A DNA stretch of 64,000 bases from Pseudomonas fluorescens (GTDB lineage Bacteria; Pseudomonadota; Gammaproteobacteria; Pseudomonadales; Pseudomonadaceae), in assembly GCF_000967965.1 (NCBI RefSeq), contig NZ_LACC01000009.1, forward strand, positions 1 to 64,000, read 5' to 3'. Both the position numbers and the translations under genes were made by a program. The notes below the pieces were generated by a model. It worked only from the letters and a program-made list of their open reading frames with translations. It was not told the origin of the DNA and did not search any database. Shown piece by piece: positions 32,431-42,624 of this stretch. The stretch's first letter is position 1. Each line of letters begins with the position of its first letter.

Positions 32431-33495
32431 TCAATGTCCCATCAGGGACTGCACCTGAACCAGTGTCACCCCCGATTGCTGGCGGGTACCGTCAAGGCGC
32501 TCGACTGAGCAGGAAACACGGATCGCGGAGTCTCGATGATCCCTCCAGAACGGGTAGGGAACGATGAACACCAACGGTTCGCCCGCGGTGTCCCGGGTTA
32601 TTTCGCGGTCGTCACCGTGATTGAATTTCTCCCCGTCGCATGTCAGGTAGATCCGTTCTCCTTTTTCAGCGCTGGCGTTTTCGATGATGACGGTCACGCC
32701 ATCCTGCGCATCTTGCAGATCCACCCAAGCTTCGTTGGCTTCCAGTACAGTGGGTGCTCGCAGTGGTCGCCGCTCCAGGATGCCAATCATCAGTGCCGTT
32801 ACTTCAGAATAACGAGGACCCTGCCCTGCCTGCTTGACGCAATAGTCGACGGACACCGAGGAGCCCAGATTGAGCGTAATGCACTCCGGACTGACCCAAA
32901 ACGACAGTTCGTCCCCCACAGCGAACGACTCGACCTTGAGTGCATCACTGAAACTTGCTTCGACCGAAACGCCCGCCCAGGTCAGTAGCACCAAGTCGCC
33001 CGCCGCCATGCGCGCATAGGGCTTGATCGTAACGATCGCCCCTTCCTTCACCCAATCCGGATCAAGCGTTCTGCCCACCGCATCGTTCACCGTCGCGGGC
33101 AACAGGTCCGATTGCACATCTCCGACACTCAGTTGCAACCTTTGGGAATGCACGGGCTCGGCCAATCGGGTGCTCGTGAGTGAGTAACCGATTTCCAGTG
33201 AACCACCCTCAAGCGCCGCGATATGTGCGCTACCTACGGCAAAGATTATGTCCTCGCCGACCCGGTCCTCACTGACAAAACGCGCCACCTGGTGATTGCA
33301 GGCGAGGCCATCGGCATCCAGCCCCGCCCAACTCAACAACAATTTGTCGCCGCAGGTCATGCCGGGATAAGGCAGGACCCTGATGACGGCTTTTTTGTCA
33401 GAGGGATTCAGAACGCCGTTTTGCGCCTGCTCAAGCATGGGAGGTGGTAATGGTTGCTGCGCGAGATTCAAGGTGTCGGGTTCATAAACAGTCAT
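32431..33495 (-). CDS. Hypothetical protein with three Ig-like repeats (354 aa)
   Basis: No signal peptide. After an N-terminal leader (LPPPMLEQAQNG) the sequence holds three related blocks of about 100 residues, at about 28-130, 135-240 and 245-345. Blocks 1 and 2 share a pattern of GDxxLLxWAG, then an exposed loop and EDIIFAV or DELSFWV, closing with a strand of alternating residues; block 3 is more diverged (GERIYLTCDGEKF). This looks like tandem beta-sandwich domains. GGAG precedes the ATG. Such proteins occur in fluorescent pseudomonads without known function; an adhesin-like or toxin-associated role is speculative. Confidence 0.7.
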   Translation of the reverse strand: MTVYEPDTLNLAQQPLPPPMLEQAQNGVLNPSDKKAVIRVLPYPGMTCGDKLLLSWAGLDADGLACNHQVARFVSEDRVGEDIIFAVGSAHIAALEGGSLEIGYSLTSTRLAEPVHSQRLQLSVGDVQSDLLPATVNDAVGRTLDPDWVKEGAIVTIKPYARMAAGDLVLLTWAGVSVEASFSDALKVESFAVGDELSFWVSPECITLNLGSSVSVDYCVKQAGQGPRYSEVTALMIGILERRPLRAPTVLEANEAWVDLQDAQDGVTVIIENASAEKGERIYLTCDGEKFNHGDDREITRDTAGEPLVFIVPYPFWRDHRDSAIRVSCSVERLDGTRQQSGVTLVQVQSLMGH

Positions 33496-33824
33496 TCATT
33501 CGCTCCATTCCCTGGAATAAACGCCGGACAGCAGGCCGGCTCTTGAAGACTATTTAACCGCATGACGAACAGTCGTGATGTCGGCCTCTCACTCCGGCCC
33601 GCTCGGAAAATCGATACATGCAAAGTAGGTCTTTGATCAGCAGCAAGCTGATTGCCGCGAAAAGTCCTCGAACTATTCCGACAAAGGCTTCAGCCACTCT
33701 TGAGCATTCGCACTTGTTCTATTCCGTTTTCCGCAAATTTCGGCGGACTTTTCATACATCGCGCCAACCTCGAGTGTTTTAGAGTGAAGCGCCATGCAGT
33801 CCCAATGAACTTCTGCGTAAAGGT
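33496..33824. other. Gene-free divergent intergenic region
   Basis: 329 bp between two divergent genes, so it should hold both promoters. I see no convincing -35/-10 pair, RNA gene or terminator. Confidence 0.5.
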
Positions 33825-34709
33825 ATGAACATGCAAAGGAATGCAAGCACTCGTTACCCAATACTGCTGGTCCACGGCCTTTTCGGTTTCGAAAAAATCG
33901 GCAAGTTCGAGCTCTTTCACGACGTCAGGCAGGCGCTGAGGAACGCCGGAGCCCGGGTGTTCGTCCCCCACTTGTCGGCCATCCATGACAACGAGATACG
34001 CGGAGACCAATTGCTCGCACAGATCGAGCGGGTACTGGAAGGAACCGGTGCACGCAAAGTCAACCTCATAGGCCATAGCCAGGGCGCACTGACCGCACGT
34101 TATGCCGCAGCGATTGCGCCACACAGCGTGGCGTCGGTCACCTCCGTCAGCGGGCCGAACCATGGTTCGGAACTGGCCGATTTCCTGCGCAAGGCATTGA
34201 CGCCGGGCTGCCTGCCGGAACATGTGGCCGAGACGGTGGTGACCCTGTTCGCCGACTTCCTCGCGACCTTGAGCGACAATCGGTATCAACCGCGAAACGC
34301 CATTGCCGCCCTCAATGCGCTGACCACCGAAGGCGTAGGCGCATTCAACGACAAATACCCGCAAGGACTGCCCACCACCTGGGGCGGCAAGGGCTGCGAA
34401 CAGGTCAACGGTGTTCGTTACTACTCGTGGGGTGGCGTGCTGGCGTCGAATGTTCTCGAAGAAGGGCTCTACGCGCTCGATCCGCTCAACGCCTTTTGCC
34501 GGGCCCTTTCCGGTTACTTCGTCACGGAAAGCGAGAACGACGGTCTGGTCGGTCGCTTCAGTTCCCACCTGGGCACGGTTATCCGGTCCGACTATGCGCT
34601 GGATCATCTGGACTCCATTGGCCAGCCGACCGGCCAGCTGCGCACAGGTGTCGACCCGATTGATCTGTATGTCCAGCATGCCAGGCGTTTGAGGGACGCC
34701 GGCCTTTGA
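33825..34709 (+). CDS. Triacylglycerol lipase, family I.1-like, without signal peptide
   Basis: 294 residues. Alpha/beta-hydrolase landmarks: oxyanion loop LLVHGLFGF (residues ~13-21), nucleophile elbow GHSQG, catalytic Asp in SENDGLVGRFSSHLG, and His in ALDHLDSIGQ with the nearby calcium-site Asp. It resembles Pseudomonas family I.1 lipases, but the chain begins directly with the fold and has no secretion signal. No lipase foldase (lif) gene is adjacent. It is either cytoplasmic, like the P. fragi-type lipases, or exported by an unrecognised route. Confidence 0.88.
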   Translation: MNMQRNASTRYPILLVHGLFGFEKIGKFELFHDVRQALRNAGARVFVPHLSAIHDNEIRGDQLLAQIERVLEGTGARKVNLIGHSQGALTARYAAAIAPHSVASVTSVSGPNHGSELADFLRKALTPGCLPEHVAETVVTLFADFLATLSDNRYQPRNAIAALNALTTEGVGAFNDKYPQGLPTTWGGKGCEQVNGVRYYSWGGVLASNVLEEGLYALDPLNAFCRALSGYFVTESENDGLVGRFSSHLGTVIRSDYALDHLDSIGQPTGQLRTGVDPIDLYVQHARRLRDAGL

Positions 34710-34816
34710 GGTGCCACCTGCCGTGGATCCCGCGCGGAACGGAACTTTGAGGAGAAATCGCTCACTGAATCCGGTAGGCTCAGCACTTTATCGAGTATTG
34801 AAAGGAGTATTTCCCC

Positions 34817-35098
34817 ATGGCTAAAGCCACTGCCCGTCACATCCTTGTTGCCTCCGAAGCCAAGTGCAACGAACTCAAGGCCCAAATCGAGGCTGGCGCC
34901 GATTTCGCCGAAGTTGCCAAGGCAAACTCCACTTGCCCATCCAGCCGTCAGGGCGGTGACCTGGGTTCGTTCGGTCCGGGCCAGATGGTCAAGGAATTCG
35001 ACACCGTGGTCTTCAGCGCACCGATCAATGTGGTCCAGGGCCCGGTCAAGACCCAGTTCGGTTTCCACCTGTTGGAAGTGACCAGCCGTCAGGACTGA
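34817..35098 (+). CDS. ppiC: Parvulin-type peptidyl-prolyl isomerase (93 aa)
   Basis: Single rotamase domain protein: ARHILVASEAKCNELKAQIE, the loop STCPSSRQGGDLGSFGPGQM, and the C-terminal strand QFGFHLLEVTSRQD. It has the size and conserved His/Cys of cytoplasmic PpiC/Par10. AAAGGAG precedes the ATG, and a hairpin terminator follows at 35122. A second copy of this family lies at 49697. Confidence 0.95.
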   Translation: MAKATARHILVASEAKCNELKAQIEAGADFAEVAKANSTCPSSRQGGDLGSFGPGQMVKEFDTVVFSAPINVVQGPVKTQFGFHLLEVTSRQD

Positions 35099-35121
35099 TC
35101 GACGCCTGAGCTATTCACACG

Positions 35122-35148
35122 ACGGCCCGCCTATTGGTGGGCCGTTGT
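35122..35148 (+). terminator. Terminator after ppiC
   Basis: Stem ACGGCCCGCC / GGTGGGCCGT (one mismatch) with a TATT loop, followed by a T-rich stretch (TGTGTTTG). Confidence 0.72.
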
Positions 35149-35233
35149 GTTTGTGACGCGCAATACGGCTGGCGAGGGACGCGCCGCTAGCGTACAAATT
35201 GTCGTTAACGACCACCCGGCTCTAAGGCTGACA

Positions 35234-37102
35234 ATGCGACTGGCTTTCCCTACCTTGCTGTTCACGGCCGCGGCCCTGCTGATGGGTGTCTCGGGTGTGA
35301 ATGCGGCACCGCAACCGGCAATGACCGTGTACGGCGAACCGGCGAAATACCCTGCTGGCTTCAGTCATTTTGCCTACACCAACCCGCAGGCTCCCAAGGG
35401 TGGCACGATGCGGCGCTCGGCGATCGAAATCGGTCAGTTCGACCATGTCTTGCCTTACATCGACAAAGGCATCGGCGTTACACAGATAGACGGCTTGCTC
35501 TATTCGCCGCTGGCCCAGCGCTCGTTGGACGAGCCTTACACCGTGTACGGTCTGGTGGCTGAGAAGATGGAGCGCTCCGAGGACGGCCTGTCCCTGCGCT
35601 TTTACCTCAACCCCAAGGCGTGTTTTGCCGATGGCAAACCGATTACCGCCCAGGACGTGCGCTACACCTTCGACCTGCTGATGACCCAGGGCAGCCTGCG
35701 CTACCGTACCCAGTTCGCTGACGTCAAAAGCGTCGAAGTGGAATCGCCACTGACCATCCGTTTTGAATTCAAGAACAACGAAAATCGCACCCTGCCCCTG
35801 GATATCGCGACCTTGCCGGTGTTTCCCGAACACTGGTGGAAGAGCCGCGATTTCGCCGGTGGCGGCGGCTATGAAGCGCCCTTGGGCAGCGGCCCCTATA
35901 AAGTCGGCAAGATCGATTCGGGGCGCAGCATCACCTTCGAGCGCAATCCCGACTGGTGGGGCAAGGACCTGCCGGTCAGTCGTGGCCTGTACAACTTCGA
36001 TCATTTCAGCATCGAGTACTTCGGCGATACCGACGTGGCGCGCCAGGTGTTGCGCGGCGGCGCCTTTGACTACAATCGCGAATTTTCCGCCACCGCTTAC
36101 TCCATCGGCTACGAAAGCCCGGCCCTGAGCGATGGTCGCCTGCAAAAAGCCCACCTCGCCACCGAGGCACCGCAGCCGGCCCAGGGTTTTGTGTTCAATC
36201 TGCAAAAGCCCATGTTCCAGGATCGCCGCGTGCGTCAGGCACTGGTGATGCTGTGGGACTTCGAGTGGAGCAACCGGCAGATGATGCGTGATATGTACAT
36301 CCGCCAGCAGAGCTTCTTCTCCAACACCGACCTCGCGGCCCGGCAATTGCCGGATGCCGGTGAGCTGGCGATTCTCGAACCGCTGCGCGGGCAGATTCCC
36401 GACGAAGTCTTCACCCAGGTGTTCGAGGCACCGAAGACCGACGGCAGTGGCGTGATTCGCGACAAGCAGCTGCAAGCCCTGGACTTGCTCGAACAGGCCG
36501 GCTGGAAACCCGATGGCGACCAACTGGTCAATGCCGACGGCGAGCCGCTGAGCTTCACCTTCCTGGTCAGCCAGAACGGCATGGACCGTCTGCTGCTGCC
36601 CTATAAACGCACGTTGAAACAGATCGGCATCGACCTGAACATCCGCCGCATCGACTCGTCCCAGTACGTCAATCGCCTGATGAGCCGCGACTACGACATG
36701 ATCGTCACCGGCTACCCGGTCACCACCTCCCCGGGGGGCGAACTGGTCAATTACTTCGGTTCGGCGGCGGCCACTGACCCTGGTTCCAACAACTACATGG
36801 TGTTGAAGAACCCGGCGGTGGACACCCTGATCACCGGGCTGATCCGCGCCAATACCCAGGCTGACATGCTGCATTACGCCCATGCCCTGGACCGGGTGCT
36901 GCAATGGAATTACTACTGGATTCCCAACTATTACCCGCCGGGCACCTCGACGGTGTGGTGGAACCGCTTCGGTATCCCGAACGTGCAAGCGAGCAATGAC
37001 GAAGCCATCGAGAGCTGGTGGGAGATGAGTACCACGCCATTGACCAACCAACAGATGACGGCCGAGCGTATCAGCCGAGGCAAACCCGGAGGGCCGCACT
37101 GA
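35234..37102 (+). CDS. yejA: Extracellular solute-binding protein of peptide ABC transporter (YejA-like)
   Basis: The start is [16 protein letters not shown] (622 aa), with a signal peptide ending near NAAPQ. It is a cluster-C (family 5) periplasmic oligopeptide-binding protein. The YejA-type features are the opening [20 protein letters not shown] and the size; [13 protein letters not shown] and [13 protein letters not shown] are typical of the fold. It is the first gene of a four-gene operon; its TGA overlaps the next ATG by one base. In E. coli, YejABEF imports peptides including microcin C. Confidence 0.93.
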   Translation: MRLAFPTLLFTAAALLMGVSGVNAAPQPAMTVYGEPAKYPAGFSHFAYTNPQAPKGGTMRRSAIEIGQFDHVLPYIDKGIGVTQIDGLLYSPLAQRSLDEPYTVYGLVAEKMERSEDGLSLRFYLNPKACFADGKPITAQDVRYTFDLLMTQGSLRYRTQFADVKSVEVESPLTIRFEFKNNENRTLPLDIATLPVFPEHWWKSRDFAGGGGYEAPLGSGPYKVGKIDSGRSITFERNPDWWGKDLPVSRGLYNFDHFSIEYFGDTDVARQVLRGGAFDYNREFSATAYSIGYESPALSDGRLQKAHLATEAPQPAQGFVFNLQKPMFQDRRVRQALVMLWDFEWSNRQMMRDMYIRQQSFFSNTDLAARQLPDAGELAILEPLRGQIPDEVFTQVFEAPKTDGSGVIRDKQLQALDLLEQAGWKPDGDQLVNADGEPLSFTFLVSQNGMDRLLLPYKRTLKQIGIDLNIRRIDSSQYVNRLMSRDYDMIVTGYPVTTSPGGELVNYFGSAAATDPGSNNYMVLKNPAVDTLITGLIRANTQADMLHYAHALDRVLQWNYYWIPNYYPPGTSTVWWNRFGIPNVQASNDEAIESWWEMSTTPLTNQQMTAERISRGKPGGPH

Positions 37103-38163
37103 TGTGGGCTTACATATTGCGGCGCCTGCTGCTGATCATTCCGACGCTGGTGATCATTCTCCTGGTCAACTTTGTCATCGTCCAGGCCGCGCCAGGCGGG
37201 CCGGTCGAACAGGCCATCGCGCACCTGCAAGGCATTGGCGGCGCCGCGGTTGGCGGCGGTTCCGGCGAAGCCATGAGCGGCAAGTCCCGGGCCAGTCGCG
37301 GGCTTGATCCGCAGCTGATCAAGGACATTGAAAAACAGTACGGCTTCGACAAACCGGCACACGAACGCCTCTGGCTGATGCTCACCAGCTACGCGCGCCT
37401 GGACTTCGGCAAGAGTTTCTTCCGCGGTGCCACCGTCACTGACCTGATCCTCGAAAAAATGCCCGTGACCATTTCCCTCGGACTCTGGGCGACGCTGATC
37501 ACTTACCTGGTGTCGATTCCCCTGGGCATCCGCAAGGCGGTGCACCATGGCAGCCATTTCGACATCTGGAGCAGTACCGCGATCATCATCGGTTATGCCA
37601 TGCCGGCGTTCCTGTTCGCGATGTTCCTGATCGTGGTCTTTGCCGGCGGCACTTCGCTGAACTGGTTTCCGGTTCGCGGGTTGGTCTCGGACAACTTCGA
37701 ATCGCTGTCGACCCTTGGCAAGGTGGCCGACTACTTCTGGCACCTGGTGTTGCCGGTGACCTCGCTGGTGATCGGCGGCTTCGCCACACTGACCATCCTG
37801 ACCAAGAACTCGTTCCTCAATGAGATCACCCGCCAGTACGTGGTCACTGCCCGGGCCAAGGGCTTGAGTGAGCGACGGGTGCTCTATGGACACGTGTTCC
37901 GCAACGCCATGCTGCTGGTGGTGTCGGGCATTCCCCAAGCGTTCATCAGCGTGTTTTTTGCCGGCTCCCTGCTGATCGAGGTGATCTTCTCCCTCGACGG
38001 CCTGGGTCGCATGAGCTACGAAGCGGCAGTATCCCGGGACTATCCGGTGGTGTTCGGCTCGCTGTTTATCTTCACCCTGTTCGGCCTTCTGATAAAACTG
38101 GTCGGCGACCTCTGCTACACCCTGGTCGACCCGCGTATCGACTTCGCCGCGAGGAACGCCTGA
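37102..38163 (+). CDS. yejB: Peptide ABC transporter permease (YejB-like)
   Basis: 353 residues with six membrane segments. N-terminal helix [20 protein letters not shown]. The loop carrying [17 protein letters not shown] is typical of YejB. The EAA-type cytoplasmic loop [20 protein letters not shown] contacts the ATPase. It overlaps its neighbours at both ends by TGATG, so the operon is tightly coupled. Confidence 0.94.
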   Translation: MWAYILRRLLLIIPTLVIILLVNFVIVQAAPGGPVEQAIAHLQGIGGAAVGGGSGEAMSGKSRASRGLDPQLIKDIEKQYGFDKPAHERLWLMLTSYARLDFGKSFFRGATVTDLILEKMPVTISLGLWATLITYLVSIPLGIRKAVHHGSHFDIWSSTAIIIGYAMPAFLFAMFLIVVFAGGTSLNWFPVRGLVSDNFESLSTLGKVADYFWHLVLPVTSLVIGGFATLTILTKNSFLNEITRQYVVTARAKGLSERRVLYGHVFRNAMLLVVSGIPQAFISVFFAGSLLIEVIFSLDGLGRMSYEAAVSRDYPVVFGSLFIFTLFGLLIKLVGDLCYTLVDPRIDFAARNA

Positions 38164-39185
38164 TGCTCAAGCTTTCACCGCTGGCGCGTCGCCGCTTCGA
38201 GCGCTTCAAGAAAAACCGTCGGGGCTGGTGGTCGCTCTGGCTGTTTATCGGCCTGTTCCTGATGACCCTGGGCGGCGAACTGATCGCCAACGACAAACCG
38301 CTAGTGGTCAGCTATCAGGGCCAGTGGTACTTCCCGGTCTTCAAGCGCCACACCGAACAGGCGTTCGGCGGGCAACTGCCGTTCCAGGCCGACTACCGCA
38401 GCGACTACGTGCAGAAACTGATCAAGAAGGATGGCGGCTGGTTGCTGTTTCCACCGATTCCGTTCAGTGACGACACACCCAACTACGACCTGAACACACC
38501 TGCCCCAAGCCCGCCCTCCAGCGTCAACTGGCTGGGCACCGACGACCAGGCACGGGACGTTCTGGCCCGGGTGATCTTCGGGGCCCGGGTGTCAATCCTG
38601 TTTGCCTTGATGCTGACCTTTGTCAGTGCCCTGATCGGCATCGCTGCAGGAGCCCTGCAAGGCTATTACGGTGGCTGGGTGGATTTGCTCGGCCAGCGTC
38701 TGCTGGAGGTGTGGTCCGGGTTGCCGGTGCTGTACCTGCTGATCATCCTGTCGGGCTTCGTCGAGCCGAATTTCTGGTGGCTGCTGGGGATCATGGCGCT
38801 GTTTACCTGGCTGGCCCTGGTGGACGTGGTGCGCGCCGAGTTCCTGCGCGGGCGCAACCTGGAGTACGTCAAGGCCGCCCGCGCGTTGGGCCTGACCGAC
38901 CGCAAGGTCATCGTGCGGCACATTCTGCCCAACGCCATGAACGCAACCTTGAGCTACCTGCCGTTCATTCTGACCGGGGCGATCTCCACCCTGACGGCAC
39001 TGGACTTCCTCGGCTTCGGCATGCCTGCCGGTAGTGCGTCCCTGGGCGAACTTATTGGCCAGGGCAAGCAGAACCTGCAAGCGCCATGGCTGGGGCTGAC
39101 GGCGTTCTTCACCCTGGCGTTGATTCTTTCTTTACTGGTGTTCATTGGCGAAGCCTTGCGCGACGCCTTTGATCCGCGCTCTTGA
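38163..39185 (+). CDS. yejE: Peptide ABC transporter permease (YejE-like)
   Basis: 340 residues. A long N-terminal periplasmic insertion after the first helix (KPLVVSYQGQWYFPVFKRHT) is typical of YejE. There are five further helices and an EAA loop (GRNLEYVKAARALGLTDRKV). The ATG overlaps the yejB stop. Heterodimeric partner of YejB. Confidence 0.94.
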   Translation: MLKLSPLARRRFERFKKNRRGWWSLWLFIGLFLMTLGGELIANDKPLVVSYQGQWYFPVFKRHTEQAFGGQLPFQADYRSDYVQKLIKKDGGWLLFPPIPFSDDTPNYDLNTPAPSPPSSVNWLGTDDQARDVLARVIFGARVSILFALMLTFVSALIGIAAGALQGYYGGWVDLLGQRLLEVWSGLPVLYLLIILSGFVEPNFWWLLGIMALFTWLALVDVVRAEFLRGRNLEYVKAARALGLTDRKVIVRHILPNAMNATLSYLPFILTGAISTLTALDFLGFGMPAGSASLGELIGQGKQNLQAPWLGLTAFFTLALILSLLVFIGEALRDAFDPRS

Positions 39186-39199
39186 TTCGGAATGTAGAG

Positions 39200-40777
39200 A
39201 TGACCAACCTGATCGAAATCCGTGACCTCAGCGTGGCCTTCAGCGGCCAGACCGTAGTGCGCAATCTGTGCCTGGACATCCGCCCCGGCGAGTGCCTGGC
39301 GCTGGTGGGCGAATCAGGCTCGGGCAAGTCGGTGACGGCCCACTCGATCCTGCAACTGCTGCCGCAATCCGATACCGAGACGACGGGCAGCATCCGCTAT
39401 CGCGGCCAGGAACTGGTGGGTGCCGATGCCGGCAAGTTGCGACAACTGCGCGGCAATCGCATCACGATGATTTTCCAGGAGCCGATGACTTCCCTCAACC
39501 CGCTGCACAGCATCGAAAAACAGATCGGTGAAACCTTGCTGGTGCACAAAGGCCTGGCGGGCAAGGCTGCGCAAGCGCGGATCCTCGAATTGCTGCACCT
39601 GGTGGGCATCCAGAAACCCGAGGAACGCCTCAAGGCCTACCCCCATCAGTTGTCCGGCGGGCAGCGCCAGCGGGTGATGATCGCCATGGCCCTGGCGTGC
39701 GAACCGGAGCTGCTGATTGCCGACGAACCGACCACCGCGCTGGATGTGACGGTGCAGCGCAAGATCCTGCTGCTGCTCAAATCCCTGCAACAGCGGTTGG
39801 GCATGTCACTGTTGCTGATCAGCCATGACCTCAATCTGGTGCGCAGCATCGCCCAGCGCGTGTGTGTGATGAAGGCCGGGGAAATCGTCGAACAGGCGCC
39901 TTGCGAAACACTCTTCACCGAGCCCAAGCACCCTTACAGCTGCGTATTGCTGCACGCCGAACCCGAGGGCGAAGCCTTGCCCCGGGACGAGCGCGAAAAC
40001 GTACTGGAGGTGGACAACCTGCAGGTGCGGTTTCCCGTCGGGGGAGGCCTGTTCCAGCGCAAGACCTGGTTGCGTGCCGTCGATGGCATCAGCCTGAATA
40101 TTCAGCGCGGCAAGACCCTGGGCATCGTTGGCGAGTCCGGCTCGGGCAAGTCCACGCTCGGCCAGGCGATCCTGCGCTTGCTCGACTCCGAAGGCGGCAT
40201 CCGCTTTCAGGGCCAGGCCCTGGATGGCCTGACGCAAAAACAGCTACGGCCATGGCGCAAGAAAATGCAGGTGGTGTTCCAGGACCCTTTTGGCAGCCTC
40301 AGCCCGCGAATGTCGGTCGCGCAGATCATCAGCGAAGGCCTGGAAGTGCACAGCCAGTTGAGCACTGAAGAGTGCAATGCCGAAGTGATCCGGGCACTGA
40401 CCGAAGTCGGCCTTGACCCCCAAAGTCGCCATCGCTATCCCCACGAATTTTCCGGCGGCCAGCGTCAGCGCATCGCCATCGCCCGGGCGCTGGTGCTGAA
40501 GCCAGCGCTGATCCTGCTCGACGAACCGACCTCGGCGCTGGACCGCACAGTGCAGAAACAAGTGGTTGCCCTGCTCCGCCAGCTTCAGGAAAAATACGGA
40601 CTGACCTATCTGTTCATCAGCCATGACCTGGCAGTGGTCCGCGCCCTGGCCCACGACATGATCGTGATCAAGGACGGCAAAGTGGTGGAACGCGGCGCCA
40701 GCCACGAGGTGTTTGACTCACCACAGCATCCGTACACCAAGGAGCTGTTGGCGGCGGCGATGTTGGGGCAGGCATAA
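39200..40777 (+). CDS. yejF: Peptide ABC transporter ATP-binding protein, two ABC domains (YejF-like)
   Basis: The start is [17 protein letters not shown] (525 aa). Two complete ABC units: Walker A GESGSGKS in both, signatures LSGGQRQRV (first half) and FSGGQRQRI (second half), and Walker [10 protein letters not shown] and LDEPTSALD. The fusion of both ATPase domains in one chain is the YejF/GsiA pattern. It is the last gene of the operon, followed by a REPIN. Confidence 0.95.
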   Translation: MTNLIEIRDLSVAFSGQTVVRNLCLDIRPGECLALVGESGSGKSVTAHSILQLLPQSDTETTGSIRYRGQELVGADAGKLRQLRGNRITMIFQEPMTSLNPLHSIEKQIGETLLVHKGLAGKAAQARILELLHLVGIQKPEERLKAYPHQLSGGQRQRVMIAMALACEPELLIADEPTTALDVTVQRKILLLLKSLQQRLGMSLLLISHDLNLVRSIAQRVCVMKAGEIVEQAPCETLFTEPKHPYSCVLLHAEPEGEALPRDERENVLEVDNLQVRFPVGGGLFQRKTWLRAVDGISLNIQRGKTLGIVGESGSGKSTLGQAILRLLDSEGGIRFQGQALDGLTQKQLRPWRKKMQVVFQDPFGSLSPRMSVAQIISEGLEVHSQLSTEECNAEVIRALTEVGLDPQSRHRYPHEFSGGQRQRIAIARALVLKPALILLDEPTSALDRTVQKQVVALLRQLQEKYGLTYLFISHDLAVVRALAHDMIVIKDGKVVERGASHEVFDSPQHPYTKELLAAAMLGQA

Positions 40778-40805
40778 TCCGTTGCATGAAGTTGGACCGA
40801 GGCGC

Positions 40806-40892
40806 GGCCATCGCGAGCAGGCTCGCTCCCACAGTTGATCTGTGTCGTTCACAAATCCCCTGTAGGAGCGAGCCTGCTCGCGAAGAGGCCGG
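40806..40892. repeat. REPIN (paired inverted REP sequences)
   Basis: Two inverted copies of a REP with core GCGAGCAGGCTCGCTCC: 40811-40834 and its complement 40860-40885, about 25 bp apart. It lies between yejF and hbcR. Confidence 0.88.
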
Positions 40893-40923
40893 CACAGGCA
40901 AAACATAATCAGGATCAGCCCCC

Positions 40924-42330
40924 ATGAACACCACCGAAAGCCTCAAGGACTACCAGCGCGTTCGCCTGCTGGCGATCCGTTCGTTGTTCGAAATCATCGA
41001 GCAATCGAGTGAAGGCACGGTGATTGTCGACCGCGATGCCAACATCGTCTGGATGAATGAGCGCTACGCCCGGCGCTTCGGCCTGCAATCGGCCGAGGTC
41101 GCGATCGGCAAGCCCTGCGAAAGCGTGATCCCCGGCAGCCTGCTGCGTGAGGTGGTGCGCACCGGCCGACCGATTCTGCTGGATATGCAAGACACCTCTA
41201 AAGAGCCGCTGGTGGTCATGCGCCTGCCGATTCACGACGATGCCGGCGTGGTGATCGGCGCTATCGGGTTCGCCCTGTTCGACGAGTTGCGCAGCCTGTC
41301 GCCAATGCTCAAGCGCTACATGAACATGCAGGAAGAACTGGCCTCCACCCGCTCGCTGCTGCGGGCGCGGCAGACCAAATACAACTTCGCCCACTTCATC
41401 GGCACCAGCGCCGCCAGCCTGGAAGTCAAACGCCGCGCCCGACGCAGTGCAAGCACCGAATCGCCGGTGCTGCTGCTCGGCGAAACCGGCACCGGCAAGG
41501 AACTGCTGGCCCAGGCGATCCACAATGCCTCGCCCCGCGCGCACAAGGCATTCGTGAGCATCAACAGCGCGGCGATCCCTGAATCGTTGCTGGAAGCCGA
41601 GTTCTTCGGCACCGCCCCGGGTGCGTTTACCGGTGCCGACCGCAGGGGCCGCGCCGGCAAATTGCAGATCGCCCAAGGCGGCACACTGTTCTTGGACGAA
41701 ATCGGCGACATGCCACTGCCCCTGCAAAGCAAACTGTTGCGGGTGTTGCAGGAAAAGGAATTCGAACCGGTGGGCTCCAACGAAGTGATCCAGAGCGATG
41801 TGCGAGTGATCGCCGCGACCTCAACGGACCTTGAGGCCGCGATCAAACGCGGCGAATTCCGTGCCGACTTGTACTACCGGCTCAACGTGCTGCCGATCCA
41901 GGTTCCGCCCCTGCGCGACCGCCTCGATGACGTGCCGGCGCTCAGTGAAGCGATTCTCGAAGAACTGCGCAGCCAGCATGAACTGCACCACGAAGCCCTG
42001 GAACTGTTGGGCCAACACGCCTGGCCGGGGAACATCCGGGAGCTACGCAATGTGCTGGAGCGGGCCGCGCTGCTCAGTGATGACTTGCGCCTGACGACCG
42101 CGGATATCCGCGCGGCGATTGGTACGTTCACGCCGGTGGAACGCGTGGCGCCATTGACCATCGAACCGCTTGCCCATGAAACGTTCAGTGCAGCGCGGGA
42201 GCGATTTGACCGGCAATTGATCGAAACCACCCTCGCGCAATGCGGGGGCAAGGTGGTTGATGCAGCGACGCGGCTGGGGCTGGGCCGGTCGACGTTGTAC
42301 AAGAAGATGGTGGCGTTGGGGATTGCCTAA
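40924..42330 (+). CDS. hbcR: Sigma-54-dependent regulator of 3-hydroxybutyrate catabolism
   Basis: 468 residues: N-terminal PAS-type sensor (residues ~15-125), AAA+ domain with Walker A GETGTGKE (~186), the RNA-polymerase-contacting GAFTGA loop, Walker B GGTLFLDEIGDM and the LYYRLNVLPI segment, and C-terminal Fis-type helix-turn-helix (VVDAATRLGLGRSTLYKKM). It sits directly upstream of a sigma-54 promoter and the permease-hbdH genes; the P. aeruginosa counterpart (PA2005, HbcR) controls (R)-3-hydroxybutyrate use. The local promoter at 42553 fits. Confidence 0.9.
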   Translation: MNTTESLKDYQRVRLLAIRSLFEIIEQSSEGTVIVDRDANIVWMNERYARRFGLQSAEVAIGKPCESVIPGSLLREVVRTGRPILLDMQDTSKEPLVVMRLPIHDDAGVVIGAIGFALFDELRSLSPMLKRYMNMQEELASTRSLLRARQTKYNFAHFIGTSAASLEVKRRARRSASTESPVLLLGETGTGKELLAQAIHNASPRAHKAFVSINSAAIPESLLEAEFFGTAPGAFTGADRRGRAGKLQIAQGGTLFLDEIGDMPLPLQSKLLRVLQEKEFEPVGSNEVIQSDVRVIAATSTDLEAAIKRGEFRADLYYRLNVLPIQVPPLRDRLDDVPALSEAILEELRSQHELHHEALELLGQHAWPGNIRELRNVLERAALLSDDLRLTTADIRAAIGTFTPVERVAPLTIEPLAHETFSAARERFDRQLIETTLAQCGGKVVDAATRLGLGRSTLYKKMVALGIA

Positions 42331-42366
42331 TCTCCATAAAGAGACACATATCTCCATTGTTAGACA

Positions 42367-42456
42367 GACCATCGCGATCAGGCTCGCTCCTGCAAGAGAC
42401 CACACTCTACTGATCAGCTCGGTCAACTGTAGGAGCGAGCCTGCTCGCGAAGAGGC
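42367..42456. repeat. REPIN
   Basis: Inverted pair: CGCGATCAGGCTCGCTCC (one change from the usual core) near 42372 and its complement near 42428-42452. It lies between hbcR and the sigma-54 promoter. Confidence 0.85.
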
Positions 42457-42518
42457 CAGCACTGCCAAAGAAAGTCTCAAACTAGAGACAAAAACACCTG
42501 ACCAGCTCACAGAACTTT

Positions 42519-42536
42519 AAATATATCCTTATATTT
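42519..42536. promoter_or_regulatory. AT-rich inverted repeat upstream of the sigma-54 promoter
   Basis: AAATATA-TCCT-TATATTT, 17 bp before the -24 element. It is a candidate site for HbcR or IHF, although enhancer sites usually lie further away. Confidence 0.4.
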
Positions 42537-42552
42537 CAACAACTTAAGCATA

Positions 42553-42568
42553 TGGCACAAAACTCGCT
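42553..42568 (+). promoter_or_regulatory. Sigma-54 promoter for the 3-hydroxybutyrate operon
   Basis: TGGCACAAAACTCGCT: perfect -24 TGGCAC, correct spacing, and -12 TCGC with one change from the TTGC consensus. The permease ATG lies 57 bp downstream. Confidence 0.8.
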
Positions 42569-42624
42569 ATACGCCTCTCCTACCAGGCTTCACCCAACAA
42601 AAATAACAACCCAGGAGACACACC

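Noticed and set aside
35222-37099. 625-residue open frame on the strand opposite the yejA-like gene
   Set aside because: GC-rich codon use leaves the antisense frame open; the translation has no domain, and the plus strand carries a complete solute-binding protein with signal peptide.
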